A DNA stretch of 64,000 bases from a bacterium (GCA_021780535.1 JAJXYN010000009.1:349882-413881); one strand, 5' to 3'; positions 1 to 7,811 are shown, counted from the stretch's first letter. Numbers and translations: made by a program. Notes: a model not told the origin generated them from the sequence alone.

Positions 1-145
1 TATAGTACTTTATTTTACTAATATAGCTACTGGAGTACTAGGAATTATATTATTAGTATTAGCAGCTGTGTTTGTATTAACAAGTATTGTTGGATTTTGC
101 CCACTATATATAATATTTAAAATAAATACTAACTCAAAAAAATAA
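1..145 (+). CDS. DUF2892 (YgaP-like) membrane protein, 3' end only
   Basis: The window opens inside a gene; frame 2 is open from base 2 to a TAA at 143-145, giving 47 residues. It has one hydrophobic helix (GVLGIILLVLAAVFVL) followed by GFCPLYIIFKINT. The GFCPLY block just after a helix is typical of the two-helix DUF2892 domain, found alone or fused behind a rhodanese domain in YgaP, a membrane sulfurtransferase. Whether a rhodanese domain precedes it cannot be seen because the 5' part is outside the window. It converges on the thioredoxin-thioredoxin reductase gene and shares a bidirectional terminator with it. Confidence 0.7.
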   Translation, partial: IVLYFTNIATGVLGIILLVLAAVFVLTSIVGFCPLYIIFKINTNSKK

Positions 146-149
146 GCAT

Positions 150-191
150 AAACTAAAAATCTCATGGAATTAACCATGAGATTTTTAGTTT
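150..191. terminator. bidirectional intrinsic terminator
   Basis: A perfect 18-bp inverted repeat (AAACTAAAAATCTCATGG with its complement) surrounds a 6-base AATTAA loop. A-rich and T-rich flanks serve both strands. It lies between the convergent DUF2892 gene and the Trx-TrxR fusion gene. Confidence 0.85.
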
Positions 192-1479
192 ATTTTTTTT
201 GACTTATATATTTTTTCGCTGAAGTTGCAGATACCGCGCCCATAGCTTCTGCTACTACTATTTGTTTTAAATCTGAAAATCCGGTCGTAATATCTCCTGC
301 CGCATAAACACCTTCTAGATTTGTTTTACAATTTTGATCTATTTTAATAAATCCAGAATCATTTTTTTCTATTCCTAATTTTTCAAGTAAAGCATCATTT
401 GGGATCGTTCCTATTTCTATAAATAAACCATCTATTTTTAATTTATTGCTTCCATTATATTCTTTGTCTAATATTATTTCTTCTACGATATTGCTTCCTT
501 GTATTTCCAAAACATTAGATGAAGATATTAGATGGATATTGTGTCTCTTTTTTACTTCTTCTTTTAAAGCTTCATCTTTTGCTGAAAATTCTTCTTTTCT
601 ATAAATTAAATAAACATCAGTGGAAACATCACTCAAATGCAAAGCTCCTGTTAACGCTGCATCACCAGCACCAAGAACTGCTACTACTTTATCTTGATAA
701 AACATCCCATCACATATAGTGCAATATGATATCCCTTTTCCTGAAAATTCTGATTCGCCTTTAATCCCAGCTTTTCTTTTTTCTGTGCCCAAAGCTATTA
801 TTAAACTTTTACCTTTATAATGCCTATTGCCGTCTGTTATTATTTTAAAAATACCATTATCATCTTTTTCTATTTGTTTAACCACATCCATAACGTGCTC
901 ACATTGATCATATTTTTTGAAATGCTGTAATAATTTTTGAGATAATTCCGACCCTTCTATATTTGGCAAGGCTGGATAATTATCTACTAAATGCGTCTTT
1001 GCAACCATTCCTCCTATTTCTCCACCTATAACAACATTGCTCATATTATATCTACTTGCATATATAGATGCTGTTGCACCTGCCGGACCAGATCCTATTA
1101 TAATTGTATCAAATATTTTTTCATTACTAACTATGTCTTCTTTAATTTCTACACCCATTAAAGCTATATTTTTCAATATATCCTCTTTATTTATATAGCC
1201 TAATAATCTTTGACCAATTTCAACTCCATTTTTATAGAATAATAAAGTTGGTGAACTCATTACATTTAGACTCATTGCTAGATCTTTATTTTCTTGTCTA
1301 AATATTTTTGTAAATAATATTTTACTTCCATAACGCTTTGATAATTCTATATATTTTTCAGCCAATGCCTCACAAGGTGGGCATTCTGTTGAATAAAAAT
1401 CAATTATTACGTTTTCATTATTTTTAATAATATCGTAAAATTCATCTTTATTTATATGTATTATTTCTTCTTTATTCAT
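190..1479 (-). CDS. Thioredoxin-thioredoxin reductase fusion protein
   Basis: A 429-residue two-domain enzyme. Residues 1 to about 110 form a thioredoxin fold with the redox motif CPPC at 33-36 and a cis-proline site (SSPT). From about 122 to the end it is a class II thioredoxin reductase: FAD-binding GSGPAG at 129-134, redox pair CTIC at 253-256, NAD(P)H-binding GAGDAA near 270, and a C-terminal AGDIT FAD motif. It should use NAD(P)H to reduce its own thioredoxin domain or other partners in the cytoplasm. The usual HRRxxxR motif that recognises the NADPH phosphate reads YRKEEFSA, so cofactor preference may differ. The ATG start overlaps the upstream transporter gene by 8 bases, so the two are probably co-transcribed. 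The fusion order (Trx first) is the reverse of the well-known Mycobacterium leprae fusion. Confidence 0.9.
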   Translation of the reverse strand: MNKEEIIHINKDEFYDIIKNNENVIIDFYSTECPPCEALAEKYIELSKRYGSKILFTKIFRQENKDLAMSLNVMSSPTLLFYKNGVEIGQRLLGYINKEDILKNIALMGVEIKEDIVSNEKIFDTIIIGSGPAGATASIYASRYNMSNVVIGGEIGGMVAKTHLVDNYPALPNIEGSELSQKLLQHFKKYDQCEHVMDVVKQIEKDDNGIFKIITDGNRHYKGKSLIIALGTEKRKAGIKGESEFSGKGISYCTICDGMFYQDKVVAVLGAGDAALTGALHLSDVSTDVYLIYRKEEFSAKDEALKEEVKKRHNIHLISSSNVLEIQGSNIVEEIILDKEYNGSNKLKIDGLFIEIGTIPNDALLEKLGIEKNDSGFIKIDQNCKTNLEGVYAAGDITTGFSDLKQIVVAEAMGAVSATSAKKYISQKK

Positions 1480-2581
1480 TTGTTTTATTAATACTTAATT
1501 TATTTGGTAACCAAAAAGATATTGGTATTTGAACTAGATATGACAAGACTATTACTATTATTATTTGAGAATAAACCTGATTTTGATAAATTAATGATGT
1601 TGAGAAACCTAAGGCTAGCGTTATATATCTTAAATAATTTCCCCATATTAAAGCTTTTGTTTCTGCAGTTTTATTCTTTTTAAATATAAATAAATTTATT
1701 GATAAGATTGTTGCGTAAAATATAATTACTGGAATTATTGATTTTAATAACAAATCTGGCTTTTCAAAAATTATTATATTTTGTTTCATCCCCATTAAAA
1801 AGAATAGTGTAAAAAACATACCTATATTACTTATTCCCGAAAAAATTATTTTTGATTTTTCAAATTTATTTTCTTGTAATATTTTCTTTAAAATTTTTTG
1901 AGTTGTAAAAGCTAGACCAAGTGGTATTAAAACTATTATTAATATTGGGATAGCTATTTGCACAGCACGTATTGAATGACTATTACCAAAAGAGCAAGAT
2001 AATGTATTGTTTGTAGCCTTAGATATTAAACAACCACCTGTATGATTTGTTGCTTGTATCCCTTGATAAAAATTATCAAATTTTGGTTGTCCGATCTGAG
2101 TATTTATGTTTCCAACAAATGTATTTATAAAAAATGATAGGAATATTGGAACTAACACAACGGCAGTTAATAAATTTGCGACTATTATTCCAACAGTTAC
2201 TACTAAATCTGACTTTGTTTTTTGTGCCCAAGAAACAACCATTCCACCGCCTGGTAATATAGATAATAAGAATAATCCTAAAAATAATACTGGATAATCT
2301 CTTAAGAATAGATACCCAACTAAAAATCCTATTAATGGTATCATTACGAAATTTAATAATATTGATATTATTATTATATTTTTATGTTTGTAAATATCTT
2401 TTAATTTACTAAAATCTAAAGACACGAGAGATGGATATATCATTGTTAAAGCTGCAAAAATACACACTAAAACACTAAACTCAAAACCACCTAAAAATCT
2501 AGCAAATAATATCCCTGAAAAAATACTTAGCAAAATTAAAAAAAATAAATTTTTTTGTATAAATTTAAAAATCTTTTCCAT
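1472..2581 (-). CDS. BASS/ACR3-superfamily membrane transporter
   Basis: A 369-residue integral membrane protein with about ten hydrophobic helices. The segment LSILPGGGMVVSWAQKTKSD in mid-protein looks like the conserved TM4 region of the bile-acid-symporter fold (BASS/ACR3). In ACR3 arsenite exporters this position carries a conserved Cys; here it is Gly, so arsenite export is doubtful. A polar insert of about 45 residues (NTQIG..NSHSIR) with two Cys lies between two central helices. It is the first gene of a unit with the Trx-TrxR fusion and sits directly behind a G-tract promoter identical in layout to that of the CsoR-like/trxA unit. Substrate is unknown; a sulfur-containing or oxyanion substrate is an inference from context. 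Confidence 0.65.
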   Translation of the reverse strand: MEKIFKFIQKNLFFLILLSIFSGILFARFLGGFEFSVLVCIFAALTMIYPSLVSLDFSKLKDIYKHKNIIIISILLNFVMIPLIGFLVGYLFLRDYPVLFLGLFLLSILPGGGMVVSWAQKTKSDLVVTVGIIVANLLTAVVLVPIFLSFFINTFVGNINTQIGQPKFDNFYQGIQATNHTGGCLISKATNNTLSCSFGNSHSIRAVQIAIPILIIVLIPLGLAFTTQKILKKILQENKFEKSKIIFSGISNIGMFFTLFFLMGMKQNIIIFEKPDLLLKSIIPVIIFYATILSINLFIFKKNKTAETKALIWGNYLRYITLALGFSTSLIYQNQVYSQIIIVIVLSYLVQIPISFWLPNKLSINKTNE

Positions 2582-2626
2582 TTTTTGTATTATTTAACCT
2601 TACTAATTTAATAAAAATGTTTATAC

Positions 2627-2654
2627 ATTATATCACAGGGGTGGGGGGTGTCAA
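2627..2654 (-). promoter_or_regulatory. G-tract promoter of the transporter/Trx-TrxR unit
   Basis: Read on the minus strand: TTGACA (-35, 2649-2654), a 16-base spacer made almost wholly of C with one A (2633-2648), then TATAAT (-10, 2627-2632). A G/C run of this kind is exceptional in this AT-rich DNA and resembles operators of CsoR/CstR-family repressors. The same arrangement occurs at 7784-7811. Confidence 0.8.
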
Positions 2655-2672
2655 GAGTGTTATAAAAACTGC

Positions 2673-2698
2673 AAAAAATAATATTAAAATTATTTTTT
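2673..2698 (-). terminator. terminator after the MFS gene
   Basis: A 10-bp A/T inverted repeat (AAAAAATAAT, loop of six, complement) overlaps the MFS stop codon and is followed on the minus strand by a T-rich tail. It has a weak AT-only stem. Confidence 0.5.
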
Positions 2699-3910
2699 TA
2701 CTATGTCTTTTATAAGAAAACCTATTAATGAAGATGCTATCGCTGCTAATATTAATATATATTTAAAATCGTAAGGAATAAATATTATAAATATAGTTGA
2801 TAAAACTAAAATAAAACTCCTACCTAAAAAATTAGACATTATTCTCATAACAACATACTCATCTATTAGATCTCCTTTGTTTCTTGCTCCCTCATAAAAA
2901 CGAGAGTCTCTTGGTATTCTTAATATTGGCTCTACAATGTTTTGATATGTTGAAGCTACAAATAATTGTAAATTTGTTAGTGATAAAATTTTCCATATCC
3001 AACCTAATCCATAAAGAATTCCTCCAAGTTTTGCAATTTTTGATTTGCTTTTTATATCTGTTAACTTACCAACTAAAGAATTTACTATCAATGAAGCTAA
3101 TAAAACCAATGATACTAATATACCAATAGAATTTATATCGTTTTTCATAAGAATGAATATAATTATTGGCCATATTGTTATTTTTATACCCATTTCTGCT
3201 CCTTCAGAAAATCCTATAAAAAAATTTCTTATATATCTTTTTGAAAATATGTTTTTGAATGTTTCTATAAAACCAAATGAATATTGTTGCTTTGTATCAT
3301 TCATTTTTAATAATGGGAATATAGATATAATATAAATCAAAACTGCTAATATAAAAAGAATATTAAATCCTATTTTATCTATAATCAATGATGCTATAAA
3401 TGGTAATGCAACTCCTACTATTGATAATATATTTCTAATTCTACCAATTTGTGAACCTCTTTTGCTTTGATCTGTAAACAATGATATGTCCACATGATAC
3501 CCTATCCAATAAAAAGATCTTGCTACTACCATTGTAATTAAATACAAAACAATTGCTATGGTTGTATTAAAATCAAAAATTAAAAATGTGCCATAATTAA
3601 GCATAAAAAATATACTACCTATTATTATGGAATTTTTTATACCTATTTTACCTAATGCTTTTGCCCCAAAAATAAGTCCAAATATAGATAATATGCTATC
3701 TATAGAAAAAAGTATAAAAATATATAATAATGATAGATCTAATTTTTGATAAATAAATATTACAGAAAACATAACTAACATTGAATCTGCTATAGCTTGT
3801 ATAGCTGTGGACAAGGACAATGATAGTAAATCTTTACTGAATAAATTTATTTTATTTATATTTTTAACTTTTTCCATTTGTGTAGTTTTATTAGTTAATA
3901 AGTATATCAT
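2690..3910 (-). CDS. Major facilitator superfamily transporter
   Basis: A 406-residue protein with about twelve hydrophobic segments in two halves. A motif-A-like loop with basic residues occurs after helix 2 (GAKALGKIGIKN) and again in the second half (VGKLTDIKSKSKIAKLGG), as in MFS carriers. SKRGSQIGRIRN marks the loop before a helix near residue 155. Substrate cannot be inferred. The ATG at 3910 is taken as the start; an in-frame ATG at 3877 (MEKVKN) is equally possible because a -10-like TATAAA lies at 3926-3931. It appears monocistronic, with terminators on both sides. Confidence 0.75.
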   Translation of the reverse strand: MIYLLTNKTTQMEKVKNINKINLFSKDLLSLSLSTAIQAIADSMLVMFSVIFIYQKLDLSLLYIFILFSIDSILSIFGLIFGAKALGKIGIKNSIIIGSIFFMLNYGTFLIFDFNTTIAIVLYLITMVVARSFYWIGYHVDISLFTDQSKRGSQIGRIRNILSIVGVALPFIASLIIDKIGFNILFILAVLIYIISIFPLLKMNDTKQQYSFGFIETFKNIFSKRYIRNFFIGFSEGAEMGIKITIWPIIIFILMKNDINSIGILVSLVLLASLIVNSLVGKLTDIKSKSKIAKLGGILYGLGWIWKILSLTNLQLFVASTYQNIVEPILRIPRDSRFYEGARNKGDLIDEYVVMRIMSNFLGRSFILVLSTIFIIFIPYDFKYILILAAIASSLIGFLIKDIVKK

Positions 3911-3941
3911 AAATTTATTTTATTTTTTATACTACAAAAAT

Positions 3942-3971
3942 AAAAAACACTTAGTTATATAAGTGTTTTTT
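3942..3971. terminator. intrinsic terminator
   Basis: AAAAAACACTT and its complement form an 11-bp stem with an 8-base loop. T-runs on both strands make it usable in both directions; it ends the small secreted-protein gene to its right. Confidence 0.8.
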
Positions 3972-3977
3972 TATTAT

Positions 3978-4397
3978 TTAGTAATTTACTTGATTATATC
4001 CTCTTCCGAAACCGCCACCCATTCCACATCCACCACCATTACCTCTGCCCATAAAACTGTTTGTAGAAGTTCTAAGCCCTAATTCAGCTCTTATTTTATC
4101 TGCTTCTGCTGTTTTTCCTTCTAAGCCTAACTTATTAGCTTCTGCAAATTTTGCAAAATTATCTTTATTTATTACAGATAAAACTCTTCTTCCCATATTT
4201 GTTTTTTCCATTTCTGTTTTCCATGCTTCATAATTATTTGTAGCAAAAGCGTTTTGCATTATTGTATGTCTTTCTGTTGTATAGTTTGGTCCTTGTTTTG
4301 TGTAATTGCCTTGATAAGCAAATGCATTAGATGTTGCCATAAAAACAGAAACTAAACCAATGACTAAAGCTGGTAATACTAAATTTACTTTTTTCAT
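3978..4397 (-). CDS. Small secreted protein with Gly/Cys/Met-rich tail
   Basis: A 139-residue protein with a signal peptide (MKKVNLVLPALVIGLVSVFM..AFA, cleavage after about residue 27). The middle (residues 45-110) is helical and charged, with NYEAWKTEMEK and FAKFAEANKLGLEGKTAEAD, a pattern I associate with small periplasmic-type proteins of Patescibacteria. The tail after residue 115 is rich in Gly, with a single Cys and two Met (GGGCGMGGGFGRGY), which could bind soft metal ions. No enzymatic motif is visible. It lies divergent to a membrane protein gene and within the metal/redox region; a role in metal stress is an inference. Confidence 0.6.
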   Translation of the reverse strand: MKKVNLVLPALVIGLVSVFMATSNAFAYQGNYTKQGPNYTTERHTIMQNAFATNNYEAWKTEMEKTNMGRRVLSVINKDNFAKFAEANKLGLEGKTAEADKIRAELGLRTSTNSFMGRGNGGGCGMGGGFGRGYNQVNY

Positions 4398-4573
4398 ATA
4401 ATTTTATTATTAAATTAATTAAATAAGAAATAGCTATTTTCTTTCTCACTAGGTAATACATTTAAAAAAATAATTTCTTTCATTTTTAATTTTATAATTA
4501 AGATTATGAATATTGAAATAAATTATAATTTTAATTGTATTACTTTGTATAATAATTATATTAATAATATAGC

Positions 4574-5293
4574 ATGAAAAAAAATTTTTTGTTTGTATTT
4601 TCTCTAGTTTTTATTTTACCTAATATATCCATGGCTGATGTTAGTTCTAACATAGCAACAAACACCGCTGAGCCAACTGCTATAAATTCTACTGATATTG
4701 TTGAATTAACTGGAAAAGAAATTAAAGGTAAGACCGTTGCTGAAGTTGCCGATTATTATAAAATAAACTCGGATGCTCTTGCTACAAAATTAAGTGATTA
4801 TTTAAAAGTAAATATAAAACCTTCTGAAAGTTTTCAATTATTACATGACAACTATGGTCTTGAGCCTAGTTTTGTTAGTGATTTAGCGAAAGAAATAAAA
4901 AATTCTAATAACATTACGACAACTTCTTCTGTTGAAAGTGTTATAGAAAAACAAAAAATATCAGACGAAATTGCTCCTGAAAAAAATTATTTTGTCTTAC
5001 AAGTATCTAGTTCTTTAATATTGTTATATATAATTACTTTTGTATTAGCAAAGAAAAAAATAATTTCAGAAATACTACATAAAAAAATATGGAATAACAT
5101 TCTTCTTTTTGTTTTTCTAGGAATGGGAATATTAGGATTATTGCTAGCTGTCAGAATTCAATACGGGGTTAAAACAATACTACCTTTTAATATGTTATTT
5201 TGGCATGTTGAATTTGGAATTACTATGGCTATAATATCTATATTTCATGTATTGTGGCATATAAAATATTATATAAATATTAAAAATAAATAA
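4574..5293 (+). CDS. Secreted-then-membrane protein with His-bearing helices
   Basis: A 239-residue protein. It has an N-terminal signal peptide (ending near SMA, residue 21), a soluble part (residues 22-140) with TVAEVADYY and SFQLLHDNYGLEP motifs, then three hydrophobic helices (about 143-162, 174-193, 205-230). The last helix holds FWHVEFG and FHVLWHIKYY, so three His sit in or next to the membrane as in small b-type haem proteins of the DUF4405 type. Haem binding is an inference. A -10 box TATAAT occurs at 4548-4553, 20 bases before the ATG. The gene ends in a shared terminator with the convergent glycosidase gene. Confidence 0.55.
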   Translation: MKKNFLFVFSLVFILPNISMADVSSNIATNTAEPTAINSTDIVELTGKEIKGKTVAEVADYYKINSDALATKLSDYLKVNIKPSESFQLLHDNYGLEPSFVSDLAKEIKNSNNITTTSSVESVIEKQKISDEIAPEKNYFVLQVSSSLILLYIITFVLAKKKIISEILHKKIWNNILLFVFLGMGILGLLLAVRIQYGVKTILPFNMLFWHVEFGITMAIISIFHVLWHIKYYINIKNK

Positions 5294-5322
5294 AAAATTG
5301 TCATCAAAAGATGACAATTTTT
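5293..5322. terminator. bidirectional intrinsic terminator
   Basis: A 13-bp perfect stem (AAAAATTGTCATC and complement) with a 4-base AAAA loop. It lies between the convergent membrane-protein gene and the broken glycosidase gene. Confidence 0.9.
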
Positions 5323-5645
5323 TATTTTACAAATACTTTAGAAACCCACTCTCCATCACCTATTCTATACCAACCATTATTTTCCTCAAATACTACTACT
5401 TCTGCACCTTTTGATAATTTTTTTATGGCCTTATCTTTTATTGATGGGTTATCACGAACATTAACATTGTTTGATGTTATCTTTCCTTTTAATAAAATTG
5501 TTTTAGCTCCCATTAACAAAGGAAGTGTGCGAACTGGCTCAACAAAAAATTGTCCTGGTAGATTATACCCACAAGATGCACTTCCACCACCATCTGCTTG
5601 TAATTGATGCTCTACTGGTATGCCGGCTATAATTAATGCATGCAT
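5322..5645 (-). pseudogene. Phosphodiester glycosidase, 3' fragment with SH3b domain
   Basis: This is the downstream part of the gene that starts at 6405. It holds the core glycosidase motif HQLQADGGGSASC and the following RTLPLL block, typical of the NAGPA/DUF2233 phosphodiester glycosidase family, then a C-terminal bacterial SH3 domain (residues about 55-107: NVNVRDNPS, GWYRIGDGEWVSK) of the sort that binds cell wall. It is out of frame with the upstream part. The ATG at 5645 is only the first ATG in the frame, not a likely natural start. Confidence 0.7.
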
Positions 5646-6405
5646 TACTTGCCTCTTTTTCCGTAGCTAATTGACTGCAATAAACTACTAATTCTTTCCC
5701 ATCATTAGATACACCCAAAAATAAACGAGAAGTTGCTGTACCATCATCATTTTTTGTTACATTTGGAGAAAATCCTTCTAGTGCCTGATCTCCTGTTTTA
5801 TTATCTATAAATTCAGATGAATCAAAGTCTTTAACTAATGCAACACCATCTTTATTGTTAATAATAAGCATGCGTCTAGCCCTTGCCATGTCTGGAACAG
5901 AACGACTTCCACTTGTTATTGTTGTTTTTCCATTAATGGAGTATTTTACTGCCATACTTAAATCTGTAGAATTTGGCTTCATATTAAAAAATGCTGCATC
6001 CCAAATAAATTTTATTCCTGCGTCTATTGATTTTGATTGTTCTGACCCTATTCTTTTAAAAGACAGGTTATGATAATCATTTATATCTAATGACGTTGTA
6101 TTAATTTTTTCATTAGAAAACGGTTTTGATTCTAATACATTTAAATCTTGTGGCTCACCTGCCCCAAATATAAAATTAATTTGATTTTGTGGCAGATAAA
6201 TACGAGTCAAAAAATCAACCGCACCATTTTCTTTTGGTGCTTTAAAATATGAACTTATTCCAGGAGCATTAACCCATGTTATTATAGAAAAACCTTCCGG
6301 TGTGATTGGCGCATAAACTGGTTTTTCTTGAATTTTTGATGCTAAAACTGGCGTTGCTATTATTAATGTTAAAATTACTAAAAAATTTGTGAAAATTTTT
6401 TTCAT
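5563..6405 (-). pseudogene. Phosphodiester glycosidase, 5' fragment (frameshifted)
   Basis: The upstream fragment encodes a signal peptide (MKKIFTNFLVILTLIIATPVLA) and about 250 residues of a NAGPA/DUF2233-type domain (DGTATSRLFLGVSNDGKELVVY). It loses its frame just after ATEKEASNA. The continuation LIIAGIPVEHQLQADGGGS is in the other minus-strand frame, in the fragment ending at 5322. At the junction the DNA carries TGCATGCA (5637-5644); removing one TGCA copy rejoins both parts into one protein of about 360 residues with a C-terminal SH3b domain. The intact enzyme would be exported and act on wall or polysaccharide phosphodiesters. Whether the 4-base duplication is real or an assembly error cannot be told here. 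Confidence 0.7.
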
Positions 6406-6544
6406 TGAAGTAAATAAATGAACTTACTTATTATATTTTATATTATAGATAAAAAAACATATTAATACTAGATAATTTTTGTTACTATATTTACATTTTA
6501 GCGTTATAATATATGTAGAAATATATAAACTTTAATTAAATGAT

Positions 6545-7117
6545 ATGAATCATAAAAAATTTATAGGAATTATACTGATTAGTTTTGTTAGTTTAATTAT
6601 TATAATTACCATTCCTGTTGTTTATTTTTTATCAAGTAGGAATAATAATTTAAAATTACCAAATAATACTCCTATTGAAAATAGTAAAAATCAAATAACT
6701 GAAACTAAAACATCTGTTGAATATAATAATAAAGAATATGGTTTTATTTTTTCTTTACCAAATGATTGGAATAATTATTCAATAGTGGAAGGAAAATGGA
6801 CTGGAAATAGCATTAATTCTAGTGGTTCACAAAATATTGGCACAGAAGAAGGCCCAATGATTTCTATCAGAAACCCTAAATGGACAACTAATGAACCAAT
6901 GCAAGATATTCCAATTATGATTTTTACAAATAAACAATGGGATTCACTTAAAAAAGATGAATTTCATATAGGAGCAGCCCCTATTAATCCAAGCGAACTT
7001 AATCACAATACAAACTATGTTTTTGCATTGCCGGCTAGATATAATTTTGCTTTTCCAAAAGGATTTGAAGAAGTAGAGCAAATTTTGCAAAATAAACCGT
7101 TAGGCGTAATTAATTAA
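6545..7117 (+). CDS. Membrane-anchored extracellular protein, unknown
   Basis: A 190-residue protein with one N-terminal transmembrane helix (residues 6-29), then a polar Asn/Thr-rich linker and a globular domain from about 58. EYGFIFSLPNDW at the start of that domain resembles a PsbP-like or similar small beta fold seen in Patescibacterial lipoprotein-like proteins; the end (LPARYNFAFPKGFEEVEQIL) looks like a conserved closing strand and helix. No catalytic motif is seen. It stands alone on the plus strand, converging on trxA with a shared terminator. Function unknown. Confidence 0.55.
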   Translation: MNHKKFIGIILISFVSLIIIITIPVVYFLSSRNNNLKLPNNTPIENSKNQITETKTSVEYNNKEYGFIFSLPNDWNNYSIVEGKWTGNSINSSGSQNIGTEEGPMISIRNPKWTTNEPMQDIPIMIFTNKQWDSLKKDEFHIGAAPINPSELNHNTNYVFALPARYNFAFPKGFEEVEQILQNKPLGVIN

Positions 7118-7129
7118 TTTAATCTAATT

Positions 7130-7164
7130 AAAAAATCACCACAAAACAATGTGATGATTTTTTT
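7130..7164. terminator. bidirectional intrinsic terminator
   Basis: AAAAAATCA-c-CACA pairs with TGTG-a-TGATTTTTT around a short loop; T-runs occur on both strands. It separates the convergent 6545 gene and trxA. Confidence 0.85.
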
Positions 7165-7169
7165 GTAAA

Positions 7170-7493
7170 TTATAAAGATTTTTTTAATTCTTGACTAAAC
7201 ACGTTTGCTGGTCTAAATCCTATAAAATCTTCTACAACTTTTCCATTTTTAAACAATTTCATATTTGGGATACTCATAATGTTGTATTCCATTGCAAGCA
7301 TTCCATTGTCTCCATTTTCAGTATCTATTTTACAAATTTTTAATTTACCTTCAAATTCTTTTGATAATTCCTCAAGAACTGGAGCCATCATTCTACAAGG
7401 ACCACACCAAGGTGCCCAAAAATCTACTAAAACTGGCAAATCTGATTTTAATACTTCTTGTTCAAAATCTGATTTATTTATATCTTTTGGCAT
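7170..7493 (-). CDS. trxA: Thioredoxin
   Basis: A 107-residue classical thioredoxin. It has DFWAPWCGPC with the redox pair at C30 and C33, and the cis-proline loop SIPN near residue 75. Length matches the family. It reduces disulfides in cytoplasmic proteins, presumably recharged by the Trx-TrxR fusion at the left end of the window or a separate reductase. It lies 14 bases after a CsoR-family regulator gene and belongs to its transcription unit, so it is probably induced with that regulator. Its start is the ATG at 7493. Confidence 0.95.
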   Translation of the reverse strand: MPKDINKSDFEQEVLKSDLPVLVDFWAPWCGPCRMMAPVLEELSKEFEGKLKICKIDTENGDNGMLAMEYNIMSIPNMKLFKNGKVVEDFIGFRPANVFSQELKKSL

Positions 7494-7507
7494 ATTTTGT
7501 AATATTA

Positions 7508-7750
7508 TTAATTATTATTTAAATTTTTTAAAAGCTTTTTAAAAGCTCCTTTATCTAGGTTTTTATTAACAAAACAATTATCTAATTCTTCTTCTATTAT
7601 TTTATTCATAATAGACAACATTGCTGATCTTACTGATTTCATTTGAATCAACAAATCTTCGCAATTGTTTTTGTCATCTAGCATTTTTGAAATGCCGTTT
7701 AATTGCCCGATGACATTATTTATTCTTTGTTTGTATGATTTTTCTGGCAT
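7508..7750 (-). CDS. CsoR-family repressor, CstR-like (Cys-Cys, no His)
   Basis: An 80-residue all-helical CsoR/RcnR/FrmR-family (DUF156) protein with RINNVIGQLNGISKML at the N-terminus. The two family cysteines are present with the usual 29-residue spacing (NNC..ELDNC; C30 and C59 from this start). The residue four before the second Cys, a His copper ligand in CsoR, is Glu here. This Cys-Cys pattern without His is that of CstR, a persulfide sensor, rather than a Cu(I) sensor. I use the ATG at 7750; a TTG six codons upstream (7768) would extend it. It leads a unit with trxA behind a G-tract promoter that it may repress itself. The same promoter type precedes the transporter/Trx-TrxR unit. Confidence 0.8.
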   Translation of the reverse strand: MPEKSYKQRINNVIGQLNGISKMLDDKNNCEDLLIQMKSVRSAMLSIMNKIIEEELDNCFVNKNLDKGAFKKLLKNLNNN

Positions 7751-7783
7751 TTTATTTGTTTTTATCAATAAAAATCTTTTTTT

Positions 7784-7811
7784 ATTATATCACGGGGGGG
7801 TGGGGTGTCAA
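7784..7811 (-). promoter_or_regulatory. G-tract promoter of the CstR-like/trxA unit
   Basis: On the minus strand: TTGACA (7806-7811), a 16-base spacer CCCCACCCCCCCGTGA, and TATAAT (7784-7789). The flanks CTC before and TAA after match those of the 2627-2654 promoter. The C run inside the spacer places a likely CsoR-family operator between the two promoter boxes, so repressor binding would exclude RNA polymerase. Confidence 0.8.

Noticed and set aside
2633..2648. G-run as a G-quadruplex
   Set aside because: The runs are one block of G with a single T, without four separate G-tracts and loops; the promoter/operator reading explains both copies better.
5311..5607. Plus-strand ORF of 98 codons opposite the glycosidase gene
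   Set aside because: It is a shadow of the minus-strand DGGGS/SH3b coding sequence; its product is low-complexity and starts inside the terminator.
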